A DNA stretch of 64,000 nt. It comes from Euptelea pleiosperma (taxonomy: Eukaryota > Streptophyta > Magnoliopsida > Ranunculales > Eupteleaceae). The position numbers were made by a program, and so were the translations under genes. Positions 22,911 through 33,880 of this stretch are shown in pieces. The notes beneath the pieces were generated by a model. It saw only the letters and a list, made by a program, of their open reading frames with translations, ran no database searches and had not been told where the DNA came from. Where the stretch lies: the NCBI GenBank assembly GCA_035048495.1, contig CM068552.1:27964154-28028153 (forward strand). Direction: 5' to 3'. Position 1 is the first letter of the stretch. Each line of letters begins with the position of its first letter.

Positions 22911-23584
22911 TGATATTCGCTCAAAAGTGCTTATTTTAAGCAATTATCCTTTTAGCGTTATTGCATTCTCCTACGTAAAATACTCTATTTACCTACTTTT
23001 CTACGTAAGAGTCTCTTCTGTTGCGTAGAACACACTTTTCTGGACGAAATGGTATATTTGCATGCATTAAACACATTTTCGGAAGTCTAGATATTAAGCC
23101 GTTCTGATAAAGTCTCATTACCCGCTTCTTCTGTCGCAGGAAACCCCGATGGGATGATTCTCGAGACTTGCGGGCCTAGATCGATCATGAAAGCCCATTA
23201 TCAAAGCTAAAAGAGCCAACAGGCTATGACTAGAAGATATGGGCCAAATACGGGTTGAAAAAGAGGATCGAAGAGCTGGCCCAAGGAACCACGAGAGCGG
23301 GAGAGCTGATAACCAAGAGAAGGACCAAAGCATTTAAAGCCACATCAAATGATGGCCTGCTCTACTGGCAAAGTTCAAGTGAAGAACAATGGAAAACCAG
23401 GGTTCATGACCCTCTGCCAATACTTTTTCTGATATTTTCTCTCTCATCTCTCCTTATTTTCTCTCTCTTCATTTCTCGGTCCTCAAATCTATTGACTTAA
23501 CCCCAGAACTCCTGCTCATTGGCTCTGTCTCATCTCCCTTAGCTTTCTGACCGTTGGATCTTCCATCGGGCCGTTGAATCTCTA
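22911..23584 (+). repeat. 674-bp inverted arm (LTR 3' end side)
   Basis: Near-identical reverse complement of 26130-26803; only scattered single-base differences are visible (for example CCCGC/CGCGC near 23110). Similarity stops abruptly after GTTGAATCTCTA. An 81-codon frame (23255-23500) is identical in protein in both arms, simply because the arms are copies. Confidence 0.9.
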
Positions 23585-26129
23585 CCATTTGAAAGTAGGG
23601 TATTTCCGCGTCGTTGATTACGGAAACCCTAACTTCAACACAATTTGTAATATTATCCGATTATCCTGTAAAATTCAAAGATTCTGTATAGGGATTCGTG
23701 TCGGATGTCGATCCGCACTCGGGATTAGTCGGATTAGCGCAATAATGAACATAAAATGATGGGAAATTTGCAGAGAACGTAACTCAATCACACTTAATTC
23801 ATATTTATTTAACTGAACTTGTCTCTTACAATGAAAATCAAATAAAAATAACTAAACTAGAAAGCATTAAAAGAGATTATGGTTAGAGAGAGAAGGTGAA
23901 AGAAGAGAGAGAGAAACTAGAAAGAATGAGTTCTAGAGAGAGACTAAAGAGAGAGAAAGAGGTAAGATTCTAGAGAGAGAAAATTAAAACTACAAAAATT
24001 TTTAGAGAAAGAAATGGATGGAGAGAGATATGAATTGAGAGAAAGACAACCTAGAGAGAGAAATCAAGAATAGGAGAGAGAAAATAGATAGAGAAGGTGA
24101 GGAAAGGCCTAGAGAGAGGAAGAGAGTGAGAAGATCTAGAGAGAGAATCTAAAGAGAAGGATAAAGAATGGAGATGAAACCTACCTTGTGGTCTTACCAT
24201 GAAGTGGAGATCGACCGGCAAAGAGAACCTGCCATTGGAGTGATGATGCTCTGGTCATTGATGGTCAACCAAGTGGGAAGCCCAAAGAGGGTGCATGGTG
24301 TGATTCTTGTGGGCTATGGAGCCATTGCTATGGTTGGTGAGGAGGAAAAGAACGGTGATGCTTCCTTCACCGTTCGCTAACGGGGTGAAGGACGATGATG
24401 AGCAAGGCGTTGCTGGTGTGGACAAGAGATGCAGACCGAGGTTGGAGCAGCATGGAGGAGCTTCTGTGGTACAGATAACGGCTCGAAAGGGAATCCACAG
24501 GGTCTTTCGTGGAAGGAACCGCAAGGAGGGAAGGAGGGGTGCGAGAGTTACAGACCTGCGAGTTGCATGCTTGCCCGGCGAAATAGGGGAGGTGACGTTT
24601 GGAGGGGCAGCAGATGCTGGGATTGCTACTATAGGCGGCAGCAACGGTGGGAGGTGATGGTTGAGGCACTGCTGCAAGGCAGGCAGAGGGCAGTGAGCTG
24701 TGGAGCCGTTGCTGTGCAGGTTTGTGCCGGCTTCAATGAGGTTGCCGGACTGGTTCACCAGTCCGGCCTGGGAAGGAGCAAATGATGGAAAGGGTTGCTG
24801 GGTTTGAAGCTATGGCGTTTTAAGAAGAGAAGAAGAATGAGAAGATAAGGAGATGCAGGGGCGGTAGAGAAGAAGAAGAAAGAAGAGAAAGAAAGGGAGA
24901 GGAAGAAGGGGAGATGGACGATTTTAATGGAGTTCGCCGGAGTTGCAAGTTGCAACTCCGGCAAGAGGAAGGTACAGGCGGTGTTCTTGTGGTGCTGCCT
25001 GCAAGCACCAATGCAAAGACGAACGTGGAGGCTAGGTGAAAAAAAATAGCAACGTGGTTGCTGGTTGGTGGTGGAGGCCGGAGTTGCAGCAGCAACTCCG
25101 GTATGAACGTGAAAAGAAGAAAAAGAAGACGCAGCAGAAGAAGGAGAAGAAGAAGAAGAAGAAAGGGAAGAGAGGAAGAGGAAAGAAGAGAAGGGAGAAG
25201 AAGAGGGGGAGGACCCTCACCAGCTCGCTGTGGTGAGGACGGTGGTGGCGCTCGGTTCGCCGGCCGGAGTTGCAGACCAGCAACTCCGGCAATCAGAAAA
25301 AGAAAACGAAAAAGAAGAAGAGGAGGAGGAAGAGGAGAAGAAGAAAGAGAAGAAGAAGAAGAAGAAGAAGAAGAAGAAGAAGAAGAAGAAGACGTTCCCC
25401 TCCTCACCGGCGATGGCACGCCGGAGGAGAAGAAGAAGAAGAAAGGGAAGCGGAAGAAGAGGTGTCCGAGCGGCGGGGGGGGAAGAAGAGAGATCCCGAG
25501 GGTTTTTCAACCCTCTCCTTAAGTAGAAACCGTGGGTTTCTACACTTAGAAACTCACGGTTTCTAAAAAAAAAAAAAAAAACATTCATTTTTTTATTTTT
25601 TTATTATTATTTTATTTTTATTTTTATTTTTGAAAAGTAATAAGTGGGTTACGGGCTTGGGCTCGTGGGCTATTTGGCCATGACCACCAGGCCAAAAGCT
25701 GATGCCACGTGTTGGCCAGTGGTTGGCCGAGAGATGACGCCACGAGTCGGCCAGTGGTTGGCCAATGGGAATGCTCAAAATCGTGGGCCCAGAGTGCATC
25801 GGCCATGGGCCAGAAGGTAGGTGAGAAGGATAGTGGGCCACTGGGCTCGATGGATGTGGGTTAGGGTGCGTTTGGTTGCCAGGGGAGAAAAATGCATTTT
25901 TCCCCTTGAAATACCCATCAAGGAAAGATGTATTTTCCTTTCTTCGGAAATCGAGCTCTACGCTCTCAGCCACGATCAATAATCTGAGGCATTACTCTAC
26001 AATTAAACCTGCCTTAGGGACTGATATTTTACACTGGAGATCGGGTGGTTGATAGGATGGATGATCGACTGATCAGTAGCATGATCGGATGGTCGGATGC
26101 ATAGAATTGATAGATCACATGGCGATCTA
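23585..26129 (-). other. Interior of the palindromic LTR, no supported gene
   Basis: The minus strand corresponds to 3900-5760 of the other copy. It holds GA-rich tracts (23880-24150), GAA repeats (25115-25395), a T/A-rich block near 25566-25640 and a MITE-like end GGGTGCGTTTGGTTGCC near 25864. Several overlapping open frames in several frames (24255-25590) are low-complexity Arg/Lys/Glu or Ser/Leu translations. Confidence 0.6.
24937..25289. repeat. Three CCGGAGTTGC dyads, second LTR copy
   Basis: At 24937-24961, 25078-25101 and 25264-25289, perfect arms CCGGAGTTGCA / TGCAACTCCGG (or one base shorter) around 1-5 base loops. They correspond to the three at 4373-4895 but with different spacing. 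Confidence 0.85.
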
Positions 26130-26803
26130 TAGAGATTCAACGGCCCGATGGAAGATCCAACGGTCAGAAAGCTAAGGGAGATGAGACAGAGCCAATGAGC
26201 AGGAGTTCTGGGGTTAAGTCAATAGATTTGAGGACCGAGAAATGAAGAGAGAGAAAATAAGGAGAGATGAGAGAGAAAATATCAGAAAAAGTATTGGCAG
26301 AGGGTCATGAACCCTGGTTTTCCATTGTTCTTCACTTGAGCTTTGCCAGTAGAGCAGGCCATCATTTGATGTGGCTTTAAATGCTTTGGTCCTTCTCTTG
26401 GTTATCAGCTCTCCCGCTCTCGTGGTTCCTTGGGCCAGCTCTTCGATCCTCTTTTTCAACCCGTATTTGGCCCATATCTTCTAGTCATAGCCTGTTGGCT
26501 CTTTAAGCTTTGATAATGGGCTTTCATGATCGATCTAGGCCCGCAAGTCTCGAGAATCATCCCATCGGGGTTTCCTGCGACAGAAGAAGCGCGTAATGAG
26601 ACTTTATCAGAACGGCTTAATATCTAGACTTCCGAAAATGTGTTTAATGCATGCAAATATACCATTTCGTCCAGAAAAGTGTGTTCTACGCAACAGAAGA
26701 GACTCTTACGTAGAAAAGTAAGTAAATAGAGTATTTTACGTAGGAGAATGCAATAACGCTAAAAGGATAATTGCTTAAAATAAGCACTTTTGAGCGAATA
26801 TCA
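26130..26803 (-). repeat. 674-bp inverted arm (LTR 5' end side)
   Basis: The minus strand starts TGATATTCGCTCAAAAGTGC, next to the polypurine-tract extension, and is the LTR beginning. It pairs with 22911-23584. Confidence 0.9.
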
Positions 26804-26827
26804 CAACCCCCAACCAGCATATTGCCA
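26804..26827 (-). promoter_or_regulatory. Polypurine-tract extension retained with the LTR
   Basis: The 24 bases are the reverse complement of the sequence just upstream of the LTR at 3145-3168. They lie inside the target duplication, so they were integrated together with the LTR. Confidence 0.85.
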
Positions 26828-26832
26828 GAGAG

Positions 26833-27387
26833 ATAAGCTTGCTTGGTCCTGAGGTGGTGTAGGATACCACTGAGAAGATCGGGATCATTCGAGAACGTCT
26901 CCTTGCGGCGCAGAGTCGACAGAAGTCTTATGCTAATCTGCATCGCCGTAAGCTTGAGTTCTCCATCGGCGACCATGTCTTCTTGAAGGTATCGCCAGTC
27001 AGAAGAGTGATGAGGTTCGACAAGAAAGGGAAGTTAGCACCAAGGTTCATTGGACCTTTCTTGGTCCTTGATAGGATTGGTGAGGTTGCCTATCGCTTAG
27101 CTTTGCCTACTCAGTTGGCCAGAGTTCACGACGTCTTCCATGTCTCGATGCTTCGCAAGTATGAGCCGGATCCATCTCACGTGCTTGATTGGAAGTCTTT
27201 AGAGCTCCGAGAGGATGTTTCATATGTTGAACAACCTGTCTGTATCCTCGCCACGAAAGAACAAGTGTTGCGCACTAAAGTGATCCCCTTAGTGAAGGTG
27301 TTGTGGCAACACCACAACATTGAGGATGCCTCTTGGGAACTGGAGGTTGGCGTCAGAGAAAAGTATCCACATTTGTTCTCGGATTAG
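26833..27387 (+). pseudogene. Tekay integrase C-terminus and chromodomain-like tail
   Basis: It resumes in frame with ISLLGPEVV, then TAG (26860-26862) where related elements have Gln, then EKIGIIRERLLAAQSRQKSY. The GPF/Y-type module follows (KLAPRFIGPFLVLDRIGEVAYRL). The end resembles a chromodomain (VIPLVKVLWQHHNIEDASWE) and stops at 27385-27387. Such tails direct chromovirus integration to marked chromatin. Confidence 0.9.
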
Positions 27388-27418
27388 GCATGTCTAATTT
27401 CGAGGACGAAATTCCTTA

Positions 27419-27432
27419 TAAGGAGGGTGGGA
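27419..27432 (+). promoter_or_regulatory. Polypurine tract of the Tekay element
   Basis: AAGGAGGGTGGGA lies directly before the LTR start TGTAATGACC. Confidence 0.8.
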
Positions 27433-29478
27433 TGTAATGACCCTATTTCTAGCAATATTATAGTAGACATTTTATAATATTTTGAACATTATACGTATGT
27501 CATTTTAAAGGTCTCAACAATAGCTTTCTATCCGTATCAAGTTTGTCAAAATCGGACGTGTGAGTCAAAAGTTATTGTGTTTAGTTCTGGGTAACATTTT
27601 AAGTTTTTATTAAAATTTGAAAAAAAAAAAACAATTTTCAAAATTATTGTCTCACATCGGATAGGAATGAAAAGTTATGAGTTTTCAACCTCTATAAATA
27701 TAAGGCCATGCCTTGAGAAAATTACATCAATTTGAGTATTTGCATTCTAACCCCTGAGGTAAGAATATTTGCAAAAAAATCCCTCAACTAGAAGAAATTC
27801 TAAAAAATTCCTAAGAATTCCTAAAAATATTCAGGAGATCCTTTGAAAAGTTTTTGTGGGGCCTACTGCTTTGAGATACACGCTACCTCGAGATTCGCAT
27901 CGTACGAGGTTCAAAGATTTTGGTTTCTAGCGTATTCACTTGTAAGTACATAGTTATTTATTTTATGCTTTTATTTATTTAATTAATTAATTATTATTTA
28001 TTTATTTATTTATTTATAAATATTATTTTTATTTTTATTTTTTTTGAAATAGTAGAAAATTCACAGAATATTGTAGAAAAATTCTAAGAAATTCTATTAT
28101 TTTTGGGGAAAATGTCTAAAAATGTTATTCTTGTTATCTGTTAAATTTTAGCAAGGAAAAATCCAAATTCTTGTATTTTTCACATAAAATGTGTAAATGC
28201 ATTGATAATTTCTTGTAATCTTAAAAGCATGAAATTATGATAGATGAGGACATGTGTAATCTATTTAGTTGGATGAAGTCATATTCAAATTCATTTAAAA
28301 TGAGATATATGCGTTTTTCATCCGTTTTATGTATTCGCTTTCTAAGATATTAATAGGGCTTAAATGTTCTTATTTTTAGTTTAAAAATGCAAAAATATGA
28401 ATGTTATGCATGTAAAGATGTTTCTACAAACATTATTATTTTATGCACATAAATACGATTAAGGACATGAATAAGAATGTGATTGGGAATGTAGAATATT
28501 AGATTAGTTGAAATCAGGCGTTGTCTCATTTCTTTGAGACCCCTTGGGGTTTTAGTCCCCTAAAGCATCAGGCGTTGTCTTATTTCCTTAAGACCCCTTG
28601 GGGTTCCAGTCCCCTAAAGAAGAGGCGTTGTCTCATTCATAAGACCCCTCGGGTATTTATACCTAAAAGAAAATTAGAGAATCCGGAGAGAAGATACCTA
28701 ATGAAACAATTAGTGTGCACATTAGGGAGTTTACTTGTGGACTAGAAGTGTTGACATCGTACACTAGGATCGATGGAATGTTGGTATGGAATACATCAAA
28801 ATTGATTGTTTGACTTTATAGAAATGGTCATGGGTATTCTGATAAGAGAAAGGTTGACTGTTATATGAAAAGTCTTCATTGTATTCAAAGTTATACGTAA
28901 GTAATTGATGGAGAATTGAGTTTTATCGAATTACATATGAAATTCATTTGCAATTCGTATTTGTTTTAAAATAAACAAAAGTCGCTGATTTAAGTGGTTT
29001 TACATATGAGGAATGTACTTACTGGGCCCTAGCTCATCGTTTTAAAATATTTTATTTTCAGGAAAAGATAAGGGGAAGTTGGTCTGATGCTTCCAGCATT
29101 TCTGTTGATAGACTTGTGCTAGAAACGATGTTATATTTTGTTTAATTCTTCTATCTTGTAGAAGGATACATGAGTTATGTAGGTCGTTTGACCGTTTAGT
29201 AACATGTATTTGGGAGTACGATATATATACAATGTTTTCTTTTGAATGGGCATATTACGATTTTGCTTGAGGTGAGAGATCCTCTAACATTATTAATGTG
29301 TCAATGAAGTGCGTTTCGTTTTATGGATTGTTTAAACAAAATGGAAAAAAAAAATTATCCGGTGTATTTTCGTTGCATCGTGATACCAGTTTTGTTTAAT
29401 TGTATTTGTATGATCAGATCGCGCCTCAAGATACGAGAAAGGTCAATATGACCAAATATCGGATTTGGGGGTGTGACA
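27433..29478 (+). repeat. 3' LTR of the Tekay element (2046 bp)
   Basis: It runs from TGTAATGACC to GGTGTGACA. A TATAAATA box is at 27693-27700 and the three 53-54 bp hairpin-prone units start near 28516. Being complete, it defines the bases missing from the 5' LTR. Confidence 0.92.
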
Positions 29479-29577
29479 TGATCAAGGTCGGATAAGTGAT
29501 GGTAAGGCTGGCTCTGACTAGGTGATGGTCGGGGCACCACACGGTTATTCCGCGATGTGAAAAAAGTGGCCGTGACA
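29479..29577 (+). mobile_element. 5' LTR (right piece) of the non-coding LTR element
   Basis: It matches the last 100 bp or so of the LTR at 31537-32610 (GGTAAGGCTGGCTCTGACT, CGCGATGTGAAAAA) and ends GGCCGTGACA. It begins immediately at the end of the Tekay 3' LTR. Confidence 0.85.
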
Positions 29578-29578
29578 G

Positions 29579-29590
29579 TTAGTATCAGAG
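29579..29590 (+). promoter_or_regulatory. Primer-binding site, degenerate tRNA-Met type
   Basis: TTAGTATCAGAG, one base after the LTR end, resembles TGGTATCAGAGC with two changes at the start. Confidence 0.65.
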
Positions 29591-31523
29591 TTGATTTGTG
29601 CTCTCCTTGATAGTTACATCGAGGTAAGAGTTCCACCTCTTTGGCTGTGGTAGTCTGGGTGGTGCGATCAGAGTAGTGCAAGGTTGTTTCAAGCATGAGG
29701 TCAGATGCTGGAGTGATGCTTGTGTGCTTTGGTGTCCACACAAGATCGGAGCTTTTTGGGAGCGCACATGTTAAGCCAAGTGACTGGTATCTTGGGTGTA
29801 GCAGATTGTGTTCAAATTCACTTGGTGTTATTGGTGGGGTTTCGGCTAGTTCTTAGGCTACTGGTCTCAATAGACTATTGGCTTCTATCGAGTGGGTTCG
29901 TTGTGACAGACTTGCCAAGGATCGAGTTGATGATCAGCAGCATTTTGATGGTGTCTCTGAAGTTGGGTGCAGCTACTGTGTGTGATGGAGGACGAGTGTT
30001 CTGGGGTACTCGGATATCTTCAGAAATAGAGTTGCCAATGTTTAGAGGAAAATTGGGAAATGATTCTTATTGTTCAACATCTTGATGATTGTATATCCTT
30101 GGTGCATGTCAATGGGTGATGCTGGGTGATTCGAGTTACCACGCTAGTTTGATGGAGAGGACTCCATGACAGGTTTGCAAGTTACGATCAGGATAACTAT
30201 ATGGAAAGCACAGTGGTGCGATCGATATGACCTTCATGGTGAAGGCGCGATAGGCTTCGGGGAGTGGAGGCATGGTTTAGGTCCAAGCTGAGGTGTGTTC
30301 AATGTGAAGGCAATGATGCCGAGGAACTAGTACGCAGTATGGTTGGGCAGTGGAACAATGTTCATGGTGAGTACAGTAATGTCAAGATCAATCTAAGTGA
30401 CGCGCAGTGGCGCTATTGAGAGGAACGTTCGGGGAGACGAAGGCATGGGATGCTTCCAAAATGTCGAAGTGTGCTTTGTTGTTCGAGCCAGTATGTTCAA
30501 AAATGAAGGCAAGTGTGCCGAAGAAGTGAAGTACCATGGGGCTGAACAAGTGAAGTGTGTTCGGGGTGAAGACGATGATGTTGAGGTACTGGAACTAGGA
30601 TTGGTAAAACAAAGAAGAATGGTGAGACCCTTTGTGATAATGGGATAAACCAGAGATAAACAGTTGCTTCCTTACGGTGAAGATACAATGGTAGTGTTCA
30701 GGTACTAGAGGAGCTCATTATTGAAGAGGCATGCTGGGAACTTCAGTGGGAGAGTCCATTCAAGTCATTGGTATGAAAGAGACAAGTACGGTGGTATGTT
30801 GCAAGTTGAGCTCAGGGTGAAGACAAGCATGTCAAGGCACTAGAGCACAGTTTAAGGATACAGGCAATATGGAAGGACCCTTCCGTGGTGGTGGGTCATT
30901 TTTGAGCTGAATGTGGATGCTTTCTCGTGGTGAAGACAAAGTGAGTGTTCAGGTACTGGAGGTGCACTAGAAGAGGAAGTTCAAGTTTTCAGTAACCTCA
31001 GTGGAGGCAATGCGCTGTTTAGGAACACAGTGGGCTGGTGAGCCACACCTTGTGGGGTGTCTTGTGGTTTTGATAGGAGGAAGACTGTGGTCGTAACGGA
31101 TTTCGACACCCATTTGGACTTGCGAGTCACACTTGGTGAAGCGAAGTGGTGTGCATTGATCATGTTGATCGTTTGAGCAAGGTTCAGACTCGGGGGACGA
31201 TGGACTATTTCTCAGAATGCATGTTGAAGTTTGAAGAGTATTTAGTACCTAGAGGATGGAAAGATTCTTAGGTTAGCAAAGAGGTGCAGTGGAGACCATG
31301 GTGGTAGATGGAAGAAGGCAAAGTGCAGTGTTTCCATGGCCAAGTTCAGTGATGCTGAGCGAAGTTTTGAGGAAGATCCGAGCAAGCAACATGGTTTTTG
31401 TGTAGTTCAGGTATACAATGTGTTAAAGGCTATCAGATGGGAGTGTCTGATCCATTATGGTGGGGTGCATGTACGAGCTGATTATCCATTTTGAGTTTGG
31501 TTCAACGAGGACGTCGACCATTT
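29591..31523 (+). mobile_element. Internal region of a non-coding (LARD-like) LTR element
   Basis: About 1.9 kb between primer-binding site and polypurine tract without gag or pol motifs; open frames are short. Degenerate units of the form GTGAAGACAA...TTCAGGTACTGGAGG recur at about 30303, 30507, 30571, 30679, 30822 and 30941. Such elements depend on proteins from an autonomous relative; which one is unknown. Confidence 0.75.
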
Positions 31524-31536
31524 GAGTGGGGGAGAA
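31524..31536 (+). promoter_or_regulatory. Polypurine tract of the non-coding LTR element
   Basis: GAGTGGGGGAGAA lies immediately before the LTR start TGTCACGGCC. Confidence 0.8.
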
Positions 31537-32610
31537 TGTCACGGCCTGTTCCAACGGACAGGGTCACACACGTGACACCCTTCGGGAGATGCACGTGAAT
31601 GCCAAGATATGGGCATGAGTGCCTTGAGATGATCGAGTCGTGTCGGGAGATGTATTGAGATGTACGGGCATGACCGGGCTGTGCTGGGCAATGTACTGGA
31701 AGGTATGGGCATGGCTAGGAGGACTAGACAAGGTGTCTGAGTCATGATGAGGGTTTTAGATTTGGAAGCTTCACACGTGAGTCGAGGATTTGTAATACGT
31801 ATCGCGAGGATTGTTGAGACGAATCTCAAATAATGCGGAACTTGGGGATTACGCTTGGGCTCAACATTTGATGTTTCCTTTTCAAAGCCCATTTGGAGCC
31901 CGTTATACTCTTTAGGGAAAGGGTGTGTGTCCTGACCTTTCTCATGGCCAAGGTGGCCATCAATTGGGAGATCCCTAGAGTGATCCAAGGCCGAGCTTAG
32001 GCATCCTAGAGGGGGTGATCTAAGTTTCCCTCGACATCGGACATGTCTTGGGACAGTGTTGGGCACATGGTGTGCTGGCACTACAGGTCCGATCGGTCAA
32101 GAGGTTTACACTGTAGTGCCCTCTCACTAGGCGCTATGGATGACTCCTGGGTCGTGAGGACGGATAGAGCTATCCCTTGCGATGTACTGCTTGGGTGTGC
32201 TAGAGATTGGTGCTCGGTAATCCTAGGCCGAATTACCTTGGTAGTGTGGCGTAATTGGCACAGAATGGGGCAATAGTGTCCGGATGGAATGATGCTTGGA
32301 TGGCCCGATGTGTAGCTTGATTGGATCGAGCATGGATGAGATGGCTGACTAGTCAAGCGTTCAAGGAACCCTGATGAGTGTGGGAACCCTATGAGCAGGA
32401 CGAGAGTCGTGCGTGACTCAATAAAGAAACTTGTAGGCTAGCTAGGCAAGGATTGGCATGGGACTCAGGATGAGGCATACGCCTGTTAGGCATCGATGTG
32501 AGGTGATCAGGGTCAGATAAGTACTCGGATGATGGTAAGGCTGGCTCTGACTGGGTGATGCTTGGGGCGCCACACAGTTATTCCGCGATGTGAAAAATGT
32601 GGCCGTGACA
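31537..32610 (+). repeat. 3' LTR of the non-coding LTR element (1074 bp)
   Basis: It starts TGTCACGGCC and ends GGCCGTGACA, a perfect 10-bp terminal inverted repeat. The homologous 5' LTR is at 15988-16821 plus 29479-29577. Confidence 0.9.
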
Positions 32611-32616
32611 ATAGGC

Positions 32617-32872
32617 TCATTAAGAGAATTAATCTTAACCTCCACTAATAAGAATTAACACTTTAATACACACCATAAGAAGGAACAATATAGTGTTTTC
32701 ACAATAGTTCATTGGCTTATTTTTCCCATTAAATGTAGGAGATTCATTAGGTTTGGGTTGTCGTCAATTAGCAACTTTTCAAATAGACATAAGGCTCACC
32801 CCCTCAATGTTTCAAGCGTTAAGTCTCTTCCAAGCATCTTAAAAAATAAATCAACCAAATTCTCTTTGGACT
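32617..32872. repeat. Direct repeat, copy 1 (partner 33022-33260)
   Basis: Shared words include TAAGAGAATTAATC, ACACACCATA, AACTTTTCAAATAGACA and AAATTCTCTTTGGACTT. The two copies are about 80-90% similar by eye and separated by 150 bp, with no terminal signals of an LTR. Confidence 0.75.
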
Positions 32873-33021
32873 TCTCCCTTCATCTATGTGCCTAGATCGC
32901 AAAATTCTGATTGCTTTAGAGATTTGCTTATATGCCATAGGAAATAGCCATATTTCTTCACTCAGATTAGTGAGTTTCTTAGCATTAATCTTATATCACT
33001 ACAACTATAATAGTTTATAGA

Positions 33022-33260
33022 TTCATTAAGAGAATTAATCATAACCTCCACTAATAGGAATTACCACTTCAATACACACCATAGGAACAATAATAGTATT
33101 TTCGCAATAGTTTATTGGCATGTTTTTTCTATTAAATGCAGGTTTGGGTTGTTGTCAATTAACAACTTTTCAAATAGACAAGTCTCACCCCCTCAATATT
33201 TCAGACGTTGTCGCTTCCAAGTACCTTAAAAATAAATCAACCAAATTCTCTTTGGACTTT
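33022..33260. repeat. Direct repeat, copy 2
   Basis: Second copy of 32617-32872 in the same orientation, missing a few short segments. Probably a local duplication of old TE sequence. Confidence 0.75.
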
Positions 33261-33359
33261 ACATACTGAATGGATATTATTCCATCAGTTATGATCCATC
33301 TCACATGATCATGCTTCAAACAAACTTGTCTAAAATTTTTATTATAGCATTCGTTACAT

Positions 33360-33880
33360 GCTCACAACAAAGTAACGTTTGTAAGAAATATTTTCATATT
33401 CTAAGTTTGGTAAAGATTCCGTATGACATAAAACATTCATGTAACCGTTCCTATGAGCACCAGAGTAGTATGAAAATGTCGTGGTACGCATACTTCGTCG
33501 ACTACGTGAAGACTAAAAGACAGAAACAGCAACAATCAGACGGTTAACGACAGGAGTCATCTGAGTAACTGCCCATTAGTCGGTTATAGATCGTGTATGC
33601 TCGCCTAGGAAGGTAAGTGACTTAGTGGCCATAGGAATAGGTTTAAATGAATAAAATATAATGGTCAAACCTAGTTATTAGACAGACCCGAGTCTAAGTC
33701 AAGATAATTGATTGTTGGGAGAGTCCAATTAATTGGACTAAGGTGCGCATGCGATGTTATTCCCTACCATAGACCAATAAAACTGTTTAGGTTTAATTAA
33801 TTTTAAATACCTAATCAACCCCCCCCCCCTTCTAGGTATTTCTGACTAAAGAGAACGGACCAGTTGTTATTTCAATGTTA
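33360..33880 (+). repeat. Dispersed repeat shared with 8230-8655 and 9555-9690
   Basis: It carries the same blocks as the 8-kb copy but without the CAATCGATTGG array. It ends near a C run (ATCAACCCCCCCCCC). No coding potential. Confidence 0.65.

Larger units (their letters stand above)
22911..26827 (-). mobile_element. Solo-LTR-like Athila-family insertion with 24-bp extension
   Basis: Read on the minus strand it is TGGCAATATGCTGG plus GTTGGGGGTTG (24 bp, identical to the bases before the LTR at 3169), then an LTR from TGATATTCGC to GCGAATATCA. The flanks are a perfect GAGAG duplication (22906-22910 and 26828-26832). Removing the insert and one GAGAG restores the integrase frame, so the boundaries are secure. 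It carries 674-bp inverted arms, three CCGGAGTTGC dyads and a GAA-rich block. No gene is supported inside. Confidence 0.85.
16822..29478 (+). mobile_element. Ty3/gypsy chromovirus, Tekay (Del) type, near full length
   Basis: Order: 5' LTR, Met-type primer-binding site, gag, protease, reverse transcriptase, RNase H, integrase, chromodomain-like tail, polypurine tract, 3' LTR. This gag-to-chromodomain order defines chromoviruses; the Tekay assignment is by resemblance. The integrase is interrupted by a 3.9-kb insertion at 22911-26827, and several stops and frameshifts disable the proteins. The 5' LTR lacks its first 20 bp, and the left target duplication is lost; the right flank is TGATC. Confidence 0.85.

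Noticed and set aside
24255..25590. Many overlapping frames rich in Arg/Lys/Glu or Ser/Leu/Phe
   Set aside because: They are translations of GAA/CTT repeats in several frames at once and not genes.
23255..26459. Identical 81-aa frames at 23255-23500 (+) and 26214-26459 (-)
   Set aside because: They are identical because they lie in the two inverted arms; the related sequence at 3515-3760 has a disrupted frame and no family is recognised.
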